Assembly: GCA_015057755.1 (NCBI GenBank) | Contig: SVDR01000016.1 | Span: 1 to 37,732 of the forward strand | Direction: 5' to 3' | Length of the DNA: 37,732 bases | From: Lachnoclostridium sp. | GTDB taxonomy: Bacteria; Bacillota_A; Clostridia; Lachnospirales; Lachnospiraceae | In this document: positions 15,945 to 24,868 of the stretch, piece after piece | Layout: every line of letters starts with the position of its first letter | Numbering within the stretch: position 1 is the first letter of the stretch | The notes under the pieces: model-generated | Database searches by the model: none | The model's input: only the letters and a program-made list of their open reading frames with translations | What the model was told of the DNA's origin: nothing | Program-made: the position numbers and the translations under genes

Positions 15945-17123
15945 ATGGAAACTACAAAACTGGTTCAGCAACATGCGGAGGAAATGATCGCAATCCGTAG
16001 ACACCTCCACCAGAATCCGGAGCTGAGCAATGAAGAGTACAAGACAACAGAGCTTATCAAAGAGAAACTTACTGAATACGGCGTTGAAGTCGTTGATATC
16101 GGTATGCACACCGGTGTGTTAGGTCTTCTTCGTGGCAGCAAGCCGGGAAAGACAGTTGCGATTCGTGAAGATATTGATGCTCTCCCGATGGCAGAGCTTG
16201 CTGATATTCCATATCGTTCTACTGTTGAAAATGTATGCCATTCCTGTGGACATGATATTCATACAACCGTTCTTTTATCTTCAGCCAAGGCACTTGCACA
16301 GATCAAAGATGAATTAAATGGAAACGTTTTATTCATGTTCCAGCCGGCAGAGGAAAAAGGTACAGGCGCAAAACAGTTCGTTGAAAAGAAATTCTACGAA
16401 GTGGCAAAACCGGATACATTTATCGGTCTCCATGTATCTCCGGAATATCCGGCTGGTTCTATCGGCTTAAAGAAAGGCCCGGCAAATGCTTCCTGCGATA
16501 TTTTCTATATTAAAGTAAGTGGCAAAGGCGGTCATGGTGCTCATCCGGAAAACTGTATCGATCCGATTGCCATCAGTGCGTACGTTCTGACACAGTTACA
16601 GACCGTTGTTTCCCGTGAGAACCATCCGGTATATCCGGCAGTTATGACTGTTGGGGCCATACACGCAGGTAAAGCACCGAACATCATCCCGGATTATGTG
16701 GAAATGTGCGGTACCTTACGAAGCCTCGACTTTGACAGCCGTGTAAAAATGCAGGATGCCATCGACCGAATCGTAAAATCATGCTGTGAGGCGATGAGAG
16801 GACATGGTGAAGTTACCTGGGAAAAAGGTATGCCACCACTTGTAAACAATGACGAAGTTATCGATGGTCTCGCTGTTGCAGCAACTGAGACAATTGGTGC
16901 GGATCACATTATCACGGTAAAGAATCCATCCTTAGGTTCCGAGGACTTCTCTTACCTGTTCCCGGAATTTGCACCGGGCGCGCAATTCCGTCTCGGTTCC
17001 GGTAACGATGCGGATCCGAATACCAGACATGGTATTCACAATTCCAAGAACACATTTGACGACAGATGTATCGAGACAGGTGCTGCCGTGATCGTACAGT
17101 ACACAAGAAACTTCCTCAAATAG
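15945..17123 (+). CDS. M20 family amidohydrolase (N-acyl-amino acid / hippurate hydrolase type)
   Basis: A 392-residue metallopeptidase of family M20D. It opens with the typical IRRHLHQNPELSNEEYKT segment. Metal-binding and catalytic motifs are visible: REDIDALPM, CGHDIHT, the PAEEKGTGAKQF glutamate pair, GLHVSPE and, near the C-terminus, LGSEDFSYL. The dimerisation (lid) domain begins at KVSGKGGHGAHPE. These enzymes cleave acyl or aryl groups from amino acids; the exact substrate cannot be read from sequence. AAAGGAG (15929-15935) supports the start. The next gene, 101 bases downstream, is a YfcC-type transporter, so the pair may import and then hydrolyse one substrate. Confidence 0.92.
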   Translation: METTKLVQQHAEEMIAIRRHLHQNPELSNEEYKTTELIKEKLTEYGVEVVDIGMHTGVLGLLRGSKPGKTVAIREDIDALPMAELADIPYRSTVENVCHSCGHDIHTTVLLSSAKALAQIKDELNGNVLFMFQPAEEKGTGAKQFVEKKFYEVAKPDTFIGLHVSPEYPAGSIGLKKGPANASCDIFYIKVSGKGGHGAHPENCIDPIAISAYVLTQLQTVVSRENHPVYPAVMTVGAIHAGKAPNIIPDYVEMCGTLRSLDFDSRVKMQDAIDRIVKSCCEAMRGHGEVTWEKGMPPLVNNDEVIDGLAVAATETIGADHIITVKNPSLGSEDFSYLFPEFAPGAQFRLGSGNDADPNTRHGIHNSKNTFDDRCIETGAAVIVQYTRNFLK

Positions 17124-17224
17124 TGTTAAAACAATTATTTCCAAAAGATTGTTAATCCAGACAGCAAGTATGGAGAAGATGATTGTCCGGATTTACGATA
17201 AAAAGCAACAAAGGAGATTTTTTT

Positions 17225-18634
17225 ATGGGTAACAATAAGAAAAAATTCGAAATTCCAACCACATGTGCATTATTATTTATGCTCTTACTGTTCTGTGCAA
17301 CTCTCACCTGGATCATTCCGGCGGGCGCTTATGATACAGAAAAAGTTGGCAACACAAACCGCGTTATCGCTGGTACATACCATGTGATCGAAAGTACTCC
17401 GGTGGGTCCGTGGGCTGCAATGATGGCAGTAACCGGCGGTTTCTACAAAGCAGCTAAATTAATGGTTATGATCATGTTCTGTGGCGGCGCCGTTGAGATC
17501 CTCGAGAAATCCGGTGCGATCAACGCTGCTTTCGGTAAACTCGCTTCCAACAAAAACATGAACGTAAACCTTCTCGTTTTCATCCTGATGGCATTCATGT
17601 CCATCGGTGGTGCTGCAGGTGTTTTCGCTAACCCGGTAGTTGCACTGGTTCCGATTGGTGTAATCCTAATGAAGAACCTCGGTTACGATGCCTTCGCAGG
17701 TTTCCTGCTTGTTTACATGGGCGCATACTCCGGCTTCAACGTAGGCTGGGCGAACGCTTCTACCATCGGTACTGCACAGCCGATTGCTGAACTTCCAATC
17801 TTCTCCGGTTTCAGCGTACGTGTCGTATTAAACGTAATCAACTTCGCAATTTGTTACTTCTTCACAATTAAATATATGAAGACAATCAAAGCGAACCCGA
17901 CAAAGAGCTTAAACTATGAAGAAGGCCTCTCTGTTCATGAGTACATGGGCGGCGGAAAGACAGAAGACCTTGCAACTGCTCAGATGACTTGGCAGCATAT
18001 CGTAAGCTTACTCGGTCTTGTTGCAGCGATCGCAGCAATCTGTGTTGGTTCCATTAAATTTGGCTGGTCCTACGATCAGATGGCAGCTACATTCTTCATC
18101 CTTGCAGTAGCAGGCGGTCTCGTTAATGGTATGGGCATCAACGGCACAACAAAAGTTTTCATCGCAGGTTGTGCTAAAATGTGTAACGCAGCGTTCATCG
18201 TTGGTTTCGCAAACGGTGTTGGTATCGTTCTTACAAACGGTCAGATCCTCAACACAATCGTTCACTGGTTATCTATCCCAATGCAGAGCATGGGCTCCGT
18301 AATGGGTGCAAACTTCATGTTCATTGCTAACCTGTTAATCAACTTCCTGATCCCGTCCGGTTCCGGTCAGGCTGCAGCTGTTATGCCGATCATGGTTCCG
18401 ATGGCTGACCTTGCTGGTATCACACGTCAGGTTGCTGTACAGGCATTCCAGTTCGGTGATGGTTTCTCCAACTGTCTGTATCCGACAGCAGGTACTCTTA
18501 TGGGTTCCCTCGCTCTCGCTAAAACTGACTGGGCTAAATATGCGAAATGGTTAATGCCGCTCCTTGGCTGTCAGATCATTTTATCTTTCGCATCCCTTAC
18601 AATCTTACAGTCTATTGGTTGGACAGGTCTGTAA
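17225..18634 (+). CDS. YfcC-family (ArcD/DcuC-like) membrane transporter
   Basis: A polytopic membrane protein of 469 residues from the C4-dicarboxylate/basic amino acid antiporter-like YfcC group. It has the characteristic start FEIPTTCALLFMLLLFCATLTWIIPAGAYD, a conserved IPSGSGQAAAVMPIMVPMADL loop, and QFGDGFSNCLYPTAGTLMGSL near the end, with roughly a dozen membrane segments. The family's transported substrates are mostly unproven. ATG 17225 is preferred over 17183 because AAGGAG lies just before it. Codon use is strongly biased to a few preferred codons, as in highly expressed genes. It follows the M20 amidohydrolase and ends in a terminator. Confidence 0.9.
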   Translation: MGNNKKKFEIPTTCALLFMLLLFCATLTWIIPAGAYDTEKVGNTNRVIAGTYHVIESTPVGPWAAMMAVTGGFYKAAKLMVMIMFCGGAVEILEKSGAINAAFGKLASNKNMNVNLLVFILMAFMSIGGAAGVFANPVVALVPIGVILMKNLGYDAFAGFLLVYMGAYSGFNVGWANASTIGTAQPIAELPIFSGFSVRVVLNVINFAICYFFTIKYMKTIKANPTKSLNYEEGLSVHEYMGGGKTEDLATAQMTWQHIVSLLGLVAAIAAICVGSIKFGWSYDQMAATFFILAVAGGLVNGMGINGTTKVFIAGCAKMCNAAFIVGFANGVGIVLTNGQILNTIVHWLSIPMQSMGSVMGANFMFIANLLINFLIPSGSGQAAAVMPIMVPMADLAGITRQVAVQAFQFGDGFSNCLYPTAGTLMGSLALAKTDWAKYAKWLMPLLGCQIILSFASLTILQSIGWTGL

Positions 18635-18665
18635 GAAGTAACTGAAAACTGAATATGAAATACAA

Positions 18666-18700
18666 AAGGAGCATCCCGATATCGGGATGCTCCTTGTTTG
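18666..18700. terminator. Bidirectional terminator between convergent genes
   Basis: A perfect 30-bp palindrome (18666-18695) forms a stem flanked by T-rich tails on both strands. It separates the plus-strand YfcC gene from the minus-strand deacetylase gene and can serve both. Confidence 0.9.
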
Positions 18701-18719
18701 TTATTTAATGAAATGTCCT

Positions 18720-19892
18720 TTACGGTCTAAACGAATGATACACCTGACCCGGCTGCATTCCGCCTCTGCAAGATGCCAGTTCGCTGACCGTCACCAGCTG
18801 ATATCCGCGGTTGATCAGCTCAGGAATCAGCGTTGCTGCTGCGTCTGCTGTAGCGCCATAAAGATCATGCATAAGGATAATATCACCGTCACGGACTTTG
18901 CTGAGCACAGAATTGATGGTTGACTGTGCATTTCGTGTTTTCCAGTCCAGTGTATCGATGGACCACATGATCGCCGGCTGCCCGTAAGAAGCAAGTGCAG
19001 ACTGTACGGAACCATTGATAAAACCGCCCGGAGGACGCATGGTCACACTGCGGGTCCCTGTGATCGTCTGTAATGCTGAATCAAACTGATTCAGATTGCT
19101 GTGAATGCCTTCTGCAGAAAGTCTGGTCAAATACGCATGGTTCCATGTATGACTTCCAAATTCACAGCCGAGCGCCTGCATTCTCTGGATCGTACTCTGG
19201 TAGCTGTTCATACGGTTTCCAACCATATAAAATGTTGCCCTCGCTCCATTTGCTTCCAGACTGTCCAGAATTCTGGCAGTCACAGCAGAAGGGCCGTCAT
19301 CAAATGTCAGGGCAACCATCGGTTTGGTCGGATCCACATTACTTAGAAGTGCTGCCGGTTCATCCGGCAGACCTGTTCCTTTCCTGCGAACTGCAACTCT
19401 CAGGCCATCGACCCGGAACCCTTGTCCTTCCAGGCCGGCTTTTTCACCATTCATGACAAGCTCCGTCCAGCTTCCATTTTGGAAAACCGAATAGTATACA
19501 TCATACTGTTCACCGACCTGACCGGTCAGACGCATTTTCACAGCCTCCAATGGTCGGTTCCCGGCGGAACTTCCTGCTTCCGTCGCATGCTCCTGCCATT
19601 TCATCCAGCCAAATCCACTTAAATTCACCTGATATTCGATGGTACCTGTCATTCCTGCCGGCTGGTTTTCCAGGCTTGCCCAGATTGCAGTGGCATAGGA
19701 ATCTGCCGGCGCCTGCACATATTGATTATCTTTTGTCTCCGCAGACCAGCCGATTCCATTGTCATAGATCCAGTAAACTGCCTTTATCTCCTCCTGAGCA
19801 AAAGCAGGAAAGGAAGCCGACATCGTTCCGGCCAGAGCAAGTACGCCCGCAGCCACACCGAATATAAACTTTTTCATCTTCTTTATGTACAT
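18720..19892 (-). CDS. Secreted polysaccharide deacetylase with ChW repeats
   Basis: A 390-residue exported protein. Residues 1-33 are a signal peptide (KKMKKFIFGVAAGVLALAGTMSASFPAFA). Residues ~38-175 contain ChW (clostridial hydrophobic, tryptophan-rich) repeats, seen as VYWIYDNGIGWSAETKDNQ, IEYQVNLSGFGWMKW and VYYSVFQNGSW, which are thought to bind cell-surface ligands. The C-terminal half is a NodB deacetylase domain with all five motifs: TFDDGP, SHTWNH, RPPGG, DTLDWK and ILMHD. It probably deacetylates peptidoglycan or another surface glycan. It is the last gene of a minus-strand group behind mscS. Confidence 0.93.
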   Translation of the reverse strand: MYIKKMKKFIFGVAAGVLALAGTMSASFPAFAQEEIKAVYWIYDNGIGWSAETKDNQYVQAPADSYATAIWASLENQPAGMTGTIEYQVNLSGFGWMKWQEHATEAGSSAGNRPLEAVKMRLTGQVGEQYDVYYSVFQNGSWTELVMNGEKAGLEGQGFRVDGLRVAVRRKGTGLPDEPAALLSNVDPTKPMVALTFDDGPSAVTARILDSLEANGARATFYMVGNRMNSYQSTIQRMQALGCEFGSHTWNHAYLTRLSAEGIHSNLNQFDSALQTITGTRSVTMRPPGGFINGSVQSALASYGQPAIMWSIDTLDWKTRNAQSTINSVLSKVRDGDIILMHDLYGATADAAATLIPELINRGYQLVTVSELASCRGGMQPGQVYHSFRP

Positions 19893-19976
19893 TGCCGTGT
19901 CTCCTTCGTCTTCTGTTTATGTTTTCATTTTACCATAACCATCTGCCGTAAGACCTTACAAAAACCATACGATTTC

Positions 19977-20789
19977 TTACTGATTATTAATCACGTTTAC
20001 ATTTACGTAGTTGAACGGAATCTCGATTCCCTCTGCATCAAATGCAAGCTTGATCTCCTCTAATACGGAGAAGTATGCATCCCAGTAAGTCTCTGTCTTT
20101 GTCCAACCACGAACGCTTAAGTTTACGCTGCTCTCGCCGAGCTCCGCTACAACCACCTGAAGACCATCTTCGTTGATGATAAATTCGTTGTTCTCTAAAA
20201 CACGTTCAGCAACTGCTTTTGCCTTTTTAAGGTCTGCAGCATAACCAATACCGACACTTAAAACAACTTTACGTTTGTCAGCAGCAGTTACATTAGTAAC
20301 AACACTTGTTGTCATGTTGCTGTTCGGGATATTGATCTTCTGGTTGTCCGGTGTAGATAATGTTGTGTATACAAGACCGATGGACTCAACAACACCTGTG
20401 CCGTCCGGTGTAGAAATAAAGTCACCAACTTTGAACGGTTTTAAGAGAAGAACCATAACACCACCTGCGAAGTTCGCAAGGGATTTTTCCATTGCCAGAG
20501 ACAAAGCCAGACCAACAGAACCAACAAGAGCAACTAAGGAAGTAACCTCGATTCCAACTTCACCTGCAACTACAAATACAAGAATACCGACCATTAACAC
20601 ATATACTAATGCATTTAAGAATCTTCTAAGTGTTGTTTCTACGCCGGCCTTTTCCATTGTATGGTCCAGAATACCGCGTACTTTTTTGATCACCTTTAAA
20701 CCGACCAGTAAAATGATCAGTGCTACCAGAAGGTTAATACCTGCATCAAATACCCATGCAACCGCCTGGTCAAACATTTTTTCAAACAT
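19977..20789 (-). CDS. mscS: MscS-type small-conductance mechanosensitive channel
   Basis: A 270-residue protein with three membrane segments: residues ~15-37, ~55-80, and the pore-lining third helix within LVALVGSVGLALSLAMEKSLANFAGG. The family motif GGVMVLLLKPFKVGDFI and the cytoplasmic beta domain (IPNSNMTTSVVTNVT) follow. It protects against hypo-osmotic shock by releasing solutes. It lies 24 bases after the glgB-like gene on the same strand, with a clear AGGAGG ribosome binding site. Confidence 0.94.
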   Translation of the reverse strand: MFEKMFDQAVAWVFDAGINLLVALIILLVGLKVIKKVRGILDHTMEKAGVETTLRRFLNALVYVLMVGILVFVVAGEVGIEVTSLVALVGSVGLALSLAMEKSLANFAGGVMVLLLKPFKVGDFISTPDGTGVVESIGLVYTTLSTPDNQKINIPNSNMTTSVVTNVTAADKRKVVLSVGIGYAADLKKAKAVAERVLENNEFIINEDGLQVVVAELGESSVNLSVRGWTKTETYWDAYFSVLEEIKLAFDAEGIEIPFNYVNVNVINNQ

Positions 20790-20813
20790 TTTGTTTTCCT
20801 CCTAAGAATAAAC

Positions 20814-22931
20814 TTACTTTTTCTTCATGATTTTTCCGACTCTCTCCGAAAGCTTATCCAGTGTTTCGGCCCCCTTTTTCGCAATAGCCTCGCTCGCAGC
20901 CCTGGCCGTCTGCACCGGGTGAATCGGAGATTCGAATTTACCTGAAACCTCTTTTGAGCGTTCACTTTCATCTTCCTTTGAAAACATCCCCACCTCTTCC
21001 GATGGGGTTACTGCAAATACACAGACGCTCGTCGGTGGCAGACAGATCGTGACCGAATTCTCACGATGATCTTTTTCTGTCTGACAGGATGGTATTGCCT
21101 GCGTGTTGATCTGACCGCTGCCTCCAAACTCAACCGCGTCGCTGTTGAGGATTTCCCGATACGTTCCTGCAAACGGCACGCCAAAACAGAATGCTTCATG
21201 CGTAACCGGAGCAAAGTTGCAAACAAATACCAGTGTCTCCTCCGGCTTTTTCGAGCTCCGGCTGAACACAATGATGTTGTCCTTTTCGGATGTACAGTTA
21301 ATCCACTCAAAGCCTTCCGGTTCATAGTCTCGCTCGTAAAGCGCCGGATTCATAACATACAGACGATTGAGTGCTCGTATGAACGTCCGTAGTTTTCCAT
21401 GTTCTCCATGCTTTGCAAGACTCCAGTCCAATGCTTCTCGTTCATTCCACTCGCTTGTCTGGCCAAATTCCTGGCCCATAAACAGATGTTTCTTACCCGG
21501 ATGACCCAGCAAATATCCGTAAGCCGCTCTCAGATTCGCAAACATTTGACGTTCAGACTCTCCCGGCATTTTAGCCAGCATGGAACCTTTTCCATGTGCT
21601 GCCTCTGCATGAGAAAATCCCTGGACATAGTATTCACTGTATGCATACAACATACCAAGCGCCAGGTCTCCGTAATGCCAATACCTGTCCTGTGGTTCGC
21701 ACTGCATATACCGAAGAAAATCGTTTTGCCAGCCGGAATTCCACTTGTAATCAAAGCCAAGCCCTTCCTCTTTCAGGTCTCCGGTAATCCTCGGCCACGC
21801 GGTGGACTCTTCCGCGATCGTGACAGCGCCCTGCACTTCCTTATGAAAAATAGAATTCAAATGTTTTATAAATTCCACTGCCTCAAGATTCTCATGACCG
21901 CCGAACATATTGGCGATCCATTCTCCAGAGTGTTTTCCATAATCCAGATAAAGCATGGAATCTACTGACACTGCGCGGATTCCATCTACATGAAACTCAT
22001 GCGCCCAGTAAAGAGCATTCGAAATCAGGAAATTGGACACCTGCGGCCTTCCGTAATTGTAAACCAGCGTTCCCATCTGGGGGAGTTCGCCCTGCCTTGG
22101 ATCCAGATGCTCATACAGGCAGGTTCCGTCAAACGCCGCCAGTCCATGGGCATCTTTCGGAAAATGTGACGGATTCCAATCCAGAATCACACCAATTTCA
22201 TTCCGGTGCATATGGTCCACAAAAGCCTTAAAGTCGTCCGGAGTGCCATAACGGCTCGTCGGTGCATAATATCCGGTCACCTGGTATCCCCAGGACGCAT
22301 CCAGTGGGTGTTCCATGACCGGCATCAGCTCCACGTGAGTAAAACCAAGCTCCTTTATATAAGAAGCAAGCGCCTCTGCCAACTCCCGGTAAGTACAAAA
22401 TTCACTTCCGCTGACAGTCTTTCCTTCCTCGTCCGATTCCGGTGTCTTTTGCATCCATGAACCAAGATGAACTTCGTAAATCGATACCGGACTTTCTTTT
22501 CTGCAAAGGCCTGACCGTTTGTCCATCCATTCACTGTCATTCCACTCGTACTGACTTCCGTCCCACACCACCGATGCAGTCGCCGGGCGCAATTCAGAGC
22601 AGAATGCATAGGGATCACTCTTCAGCACCAGTTCCGCTTCCGAAGTTTTTATCTCGAATTTATATTTGATCCCTGGTTTTAACCCCGGGATAAACAGTTC
22701 ATAAATTCCGGATCTGGCCAGTTTTTTCATCTGATGACGCTTTCCGTTCCAGTAATTGAAATCGCCAACGACACTCACACGCATGGCATTGGGAGCCCAC
22801 ACTGCAAAATGAACACCTTCGACACCATCCATGGTCACCGGATGAGCACCCAGCTTTTCATAGGACTTATAAAAAATACCGGCTTCAAACTTTCGCAAGT
22901 CTTCTTCCGTGAATCGTGAAGCTTTCCCCAT
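20814..22931 (-). CDS. glgB: GlgB-like 1,4-alpha-glucan branching enzyme homologue lacking key catalytic residues
   Basis: A 705-residue protein with the full GlgB layout: CBM48 (residues ~25-120), GH13 barrel (~145-500), C-terminal beta domain (~535-640). Around the active site it departs from the family. The conserved R-V-D-A-V-A-S-M-L-Y, holding the nucleophile, reads R-A-V-S-V-D-S-M-L-Y, so Val321 stands at the nucleophile position. The conserved S-H-D-E-V-V-H-G-K reads S-H-A-E-A-A-H-G-K, so Ala442 replaces the third catalytic Asp. The acid/base Glu of AEESTAWP (about 374) is kept, as are DWNPSHFP and LGFDYKWNSGW. A charged ~55-residue tail follows the beta domain. The frame is otherwise intact. 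It could be a non-catalytic glycogen-binding paralogue. No other glycogen gene is in the window. Confidence 0.9.
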   Translation of the reverse strand: MGKASRFTEEDLRKFEAGIFYKSYEKLGAHPVTMDGVEGVHFAVWAPNAMRVSVVGDFNYWNGKRHQMKKLARSGIYELFIPGLKPGIKYKFEIKTSEAELVLKSDPYAFCSELRPATASVVWDGSQYEWNDSEWMDKRSGLCRKESPVSIYEVHLGSWMQKTPESDEEGKTVSGSEFCTYRELAEALASYIKELGFTHVELMPVMEHPLDASWGYQVTGYYAPTSRYGTPDDFKAFVDHMHRNEIGVILDWNPSHFPKDAHGLAAFDGTCLYEHLDPRQGELPQMGTLVYNYGRPQVSNFLISNALYWAHEFHVDGIRAVSVDSMLYLDYGKHSGEWIANMFGGHENLEAVEFIKHLNSIFHKEVQGAVTIAEESTAWPRITGDLKEEGLGFDYKWNSGWQNDFLRYMQCEPQDRYWHYGDLALGMLYAYSEYYVQGFSHAEAAHGKGSMLAKMPGESERQMFANLRAAYGYLLGHPGKKHLFMGQEFGQTSEWNEREALDWSLAKHGEHGKLRTFIRALNRLYVMNPALYERDYEPEGFEWINCTSEKDNIIVFSRSSKKPEETLVFVCNFAPVTHEAFCFGVPFAGTYREILNSDAVEFGGSGQINTQAIPSCQTEKDHRENSVTICLPPTSVCVFAVTPSEEVGMFSKEDESERSKEVSGKFESPIHPVQTARAASEAIAKKGAETLDKLSERVGKIMKKK

Positions 22932-22978
22932 ATTCTGTTACCCCCAATAATCAGAATTGTTTCAGTTCCCAATCGGAA

Positions 22979-24058
22979 CTATTCTACCATCTTCCCTTTG
23001 CGCTGACAAGCAAAATCCAACAACATCAGGTCAACAACACGGCCATATGACTGTACACCATGCACTTGTCCGTTTGCTTTTAAGTATGCATCGTTCACTT
23101 TTTCCTGTACTTCTGCCACTTCCCCCTCGTATCGATTCCAGAATTCGTTATTTTCTTCCAAATCTGCAATGATCGGCTCCGACAGCATGGCATGAATCTG
23201 ATTGTATGCTTCATAATTGCACTTTGCCAGGGCATTTCCGGCATAAATCCAGCCGAGCAGATAACCGCTGTAACGATAATCGGCATCTTCCGAACCGAGG
23301 CAGGCCAGATAACCGATGAAATTCGCCTCATCCTCACGCATGAATCCGCGCAGGTGAGACAATTCGTGGCAAATGGTATGAGGAATGTTGTAGGAAACCA
23401 TATCGTTATTATAGTTTGCCTCAATGGTAAACGGAGAATACACTCCGCTGCACTGCTGCACAGACAAGATCCAGGAGATCGCCACCGGTTTCGGCTTCGG
23501 ATAATATCCTCCGAGAGACGGATACTGCTCCGCCAGACGTTTCATAGCCGCCACACCCTTTTGCCGGGCATTCTCATAATTTCCTTCTGCCTGGTCCAGT
23601 TCAAGCCTCGCCTGATTGACTTCCTGCGTCAGCCATAAACACAACTCGATCAGATTGCTGTCCGTATCTGCCTCTTCACTTTCCATCTGCATCATATAAT
23701 AAGAAGAAAACGGAACTCTGTAGTAATTGACTCCACAGCACGCCGCATATAAAAATAACAAAAGAGCAACCGTTGTCGCATAATTTTTCACCAGTACCAG
23801 CGGTCTACGGAAATCACGGATCAGCCAGAACACCAGCAGCACAATCCCTCCGTAAAGCAGCATTTCAACAACGGAAAACGGAAGAACTCCCCAGAACCGT
23901 CCGATCACAGAAACCAAAACCGGATATACAGTCCTGCTGTACCATTCTGCAAAACCACTGACTGCCCTGGCAGCCCATAAAAGCCCTCCGCCGGCTGCCA
24001 GCAGCAGAATCGTTATCACCACTTGTATTTTCCAACCGTTTTTCTTCCCGTTTTCCAT
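22979..24058 (-). CDS. DUF3810 membrane protein with HELSH metalloprotease-like motif
   Basis: A 359-residue membrane protein of the DUF3810 type. Membrane helices lie at about residues 11-32, 55-80 and 88-108, with an extracytoplasmic domain after YYRVPFSSYY. That domain contains TICHELSHLRGF, a zinc-binding HExxH motif, followed by EDEANFIGYLAC, whose Glu could be the third ligand as in gluzincins. No substrate is known. It is transcribed towards the glgB-like gene 47 bases away and may share its transcript; the lepB gene is divergent from it. Confidence 0.85.
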   Translation of the reverse strand: MENGKKNGWKIQVVITILLLAAGGGLLWAARAVSGFAEWYSRTVYPVLVSVIGRFWGVLPFSVVEMLLYGGIVLLVFWLIRDFRRPLVLVKNYATTVALLLFLYAACCGVNYYRVPFSSYYMMQMESEEADTDSNLIELCLWLTQEVNQARLELDQAEGNYENARQKGVAAMKRLAEQYPSLGGYYPKPKPVAISWILSVQQCSGVYSPFTIEANYNNDMVSYNIPHTICHELSHLRGFMREDEANFIGYLACLGSEDADYRYSGYLLGWIYAGNALAKCNYEAYNQIHAMLSEPIIADLEENNEFWNRYEGEVAEVQEKVNDAYLKANGQVHGVQSYGRVVDLMLLDFACQRKGKMVE

Positions 24059-24106
24059 TCCCTTATCCTCAAAACGAACTTTTTTCTTACCTTTTTCGAA
24101 AAGCTC

Positions 24107-24135
24107 TTGCGAAACTCATCAAATTATCATAAACT
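24107..24135 (+). promoter_or_regulatory. Possible promoter for lepB-lysC
   Basis: TTGCGA (24107-24112) and TAAACT (24130-24135) are separated by 17 bases. The -10 is only a moderate match. It lies 50 bases upstream of the lepB start. Confidence 0.3.
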
Positions 24136-24185
24136 CATTATATTGCTTACTACAATATACGTCAAATGAGGTTTACAAAAAGAAT

Positions 24186-24851
24186 ATGGAAAATAAAGAC
24201 ATGAATACCAATGAGGTCCACGAGACCGATAAACAGGATACAAAAAAAACAACATGGAAAGACGAACTGGTCAGCTGGATTCAGGTGCTCGCATCTGCTG
24301 CGGCGATCGCATTTGTTCTGACCACATTCATCATCGCCAACAGTGAAGTTCCGACCGGATCCATGGAAAACACCATCATGGCAGGAAGCCGCGTGATCGG
24401 TTCCCGACTGCATTACAAATTCTCCGAGCCGGAACGCGGTGACGTGGCGATCTTCGTCTGGGGCTGGGGCCATGAAGGCTGCAGAACTATGTTCGAAGGC
24501 GAGAAACAGGAAATCTGCCCGCGCTGTGGTAAAGAAGTTGGAAGAAACAGCGAAACCATCTACTACGTGAAGCGTATCATCGGTGTGGAAGGCGACACCA
24601 TTGATATTGTAAACGGTAACGTTTATCTGAACGGCTCTGAAACTCCGTTAGACGAACCGTACCTTGCAGAGGCGATGGACCCGGATGAAACATACCATTT
24701 CGAAGTTCCGGAAGACAGCTATTTTATGATGGGTGACAACCGTAATTATTCTGCGGATGCCCGTTACTGGAAAAATCCATATATTTCCAAAGATAAGATG
24801 ATCGCAAAAGTTCTGGTCGAGTATTTCCCGACACCTAAGATCATTAAATAA
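24186..24851 (+). CDS. lepB: Signal peptidase I with a Cys/His-rich insertion
   Basis: A 221-residue type I signal peptidase with one N-terminal membrane helix (residues ~30-52). The catalytic Ser is at 59 (PTGSMENT) and the general-base Lys at 129 (YYVKRIIG). Box E appears as FMMGDNRNYSADAR. Between RGDVAIF and YYVKR, where most family members have about ten residues, this protein has about 35. The added segment holds His96, Cys99, Cys111 and Cys114 (GHEGC, then CPRCGKE), which looks like a small zinc-binding knuckle. The ribosome binding site is weak (GAGG, 15 bases upstream); ATG 24201 is an alternative start. The aspartate kinase gene follows after 17 bases. Confidence 0.93.
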   Translation: MENKDMNTNEVHETDKQDTKKTTWKDELVSWIQVLASAAAIAFVLTTFIIANSEVPTGSMENTIMAGSRVIGSRLHYKFSEPERGDVAIFVWGWGHEGCRTMFEGEKQEICPRCGKEVGRNSETIYYVKRIIGVEGDTIDIVNGNVYLNGSETPLDEPYLAEAMDPDETYHFEVPEDSYFMMGDNRNYSADARYWKNPYISKDKMIAKVLVEYFPTPKIIK

Positions 24852-24868
24852 ATTAGGAGATTTGAGTT

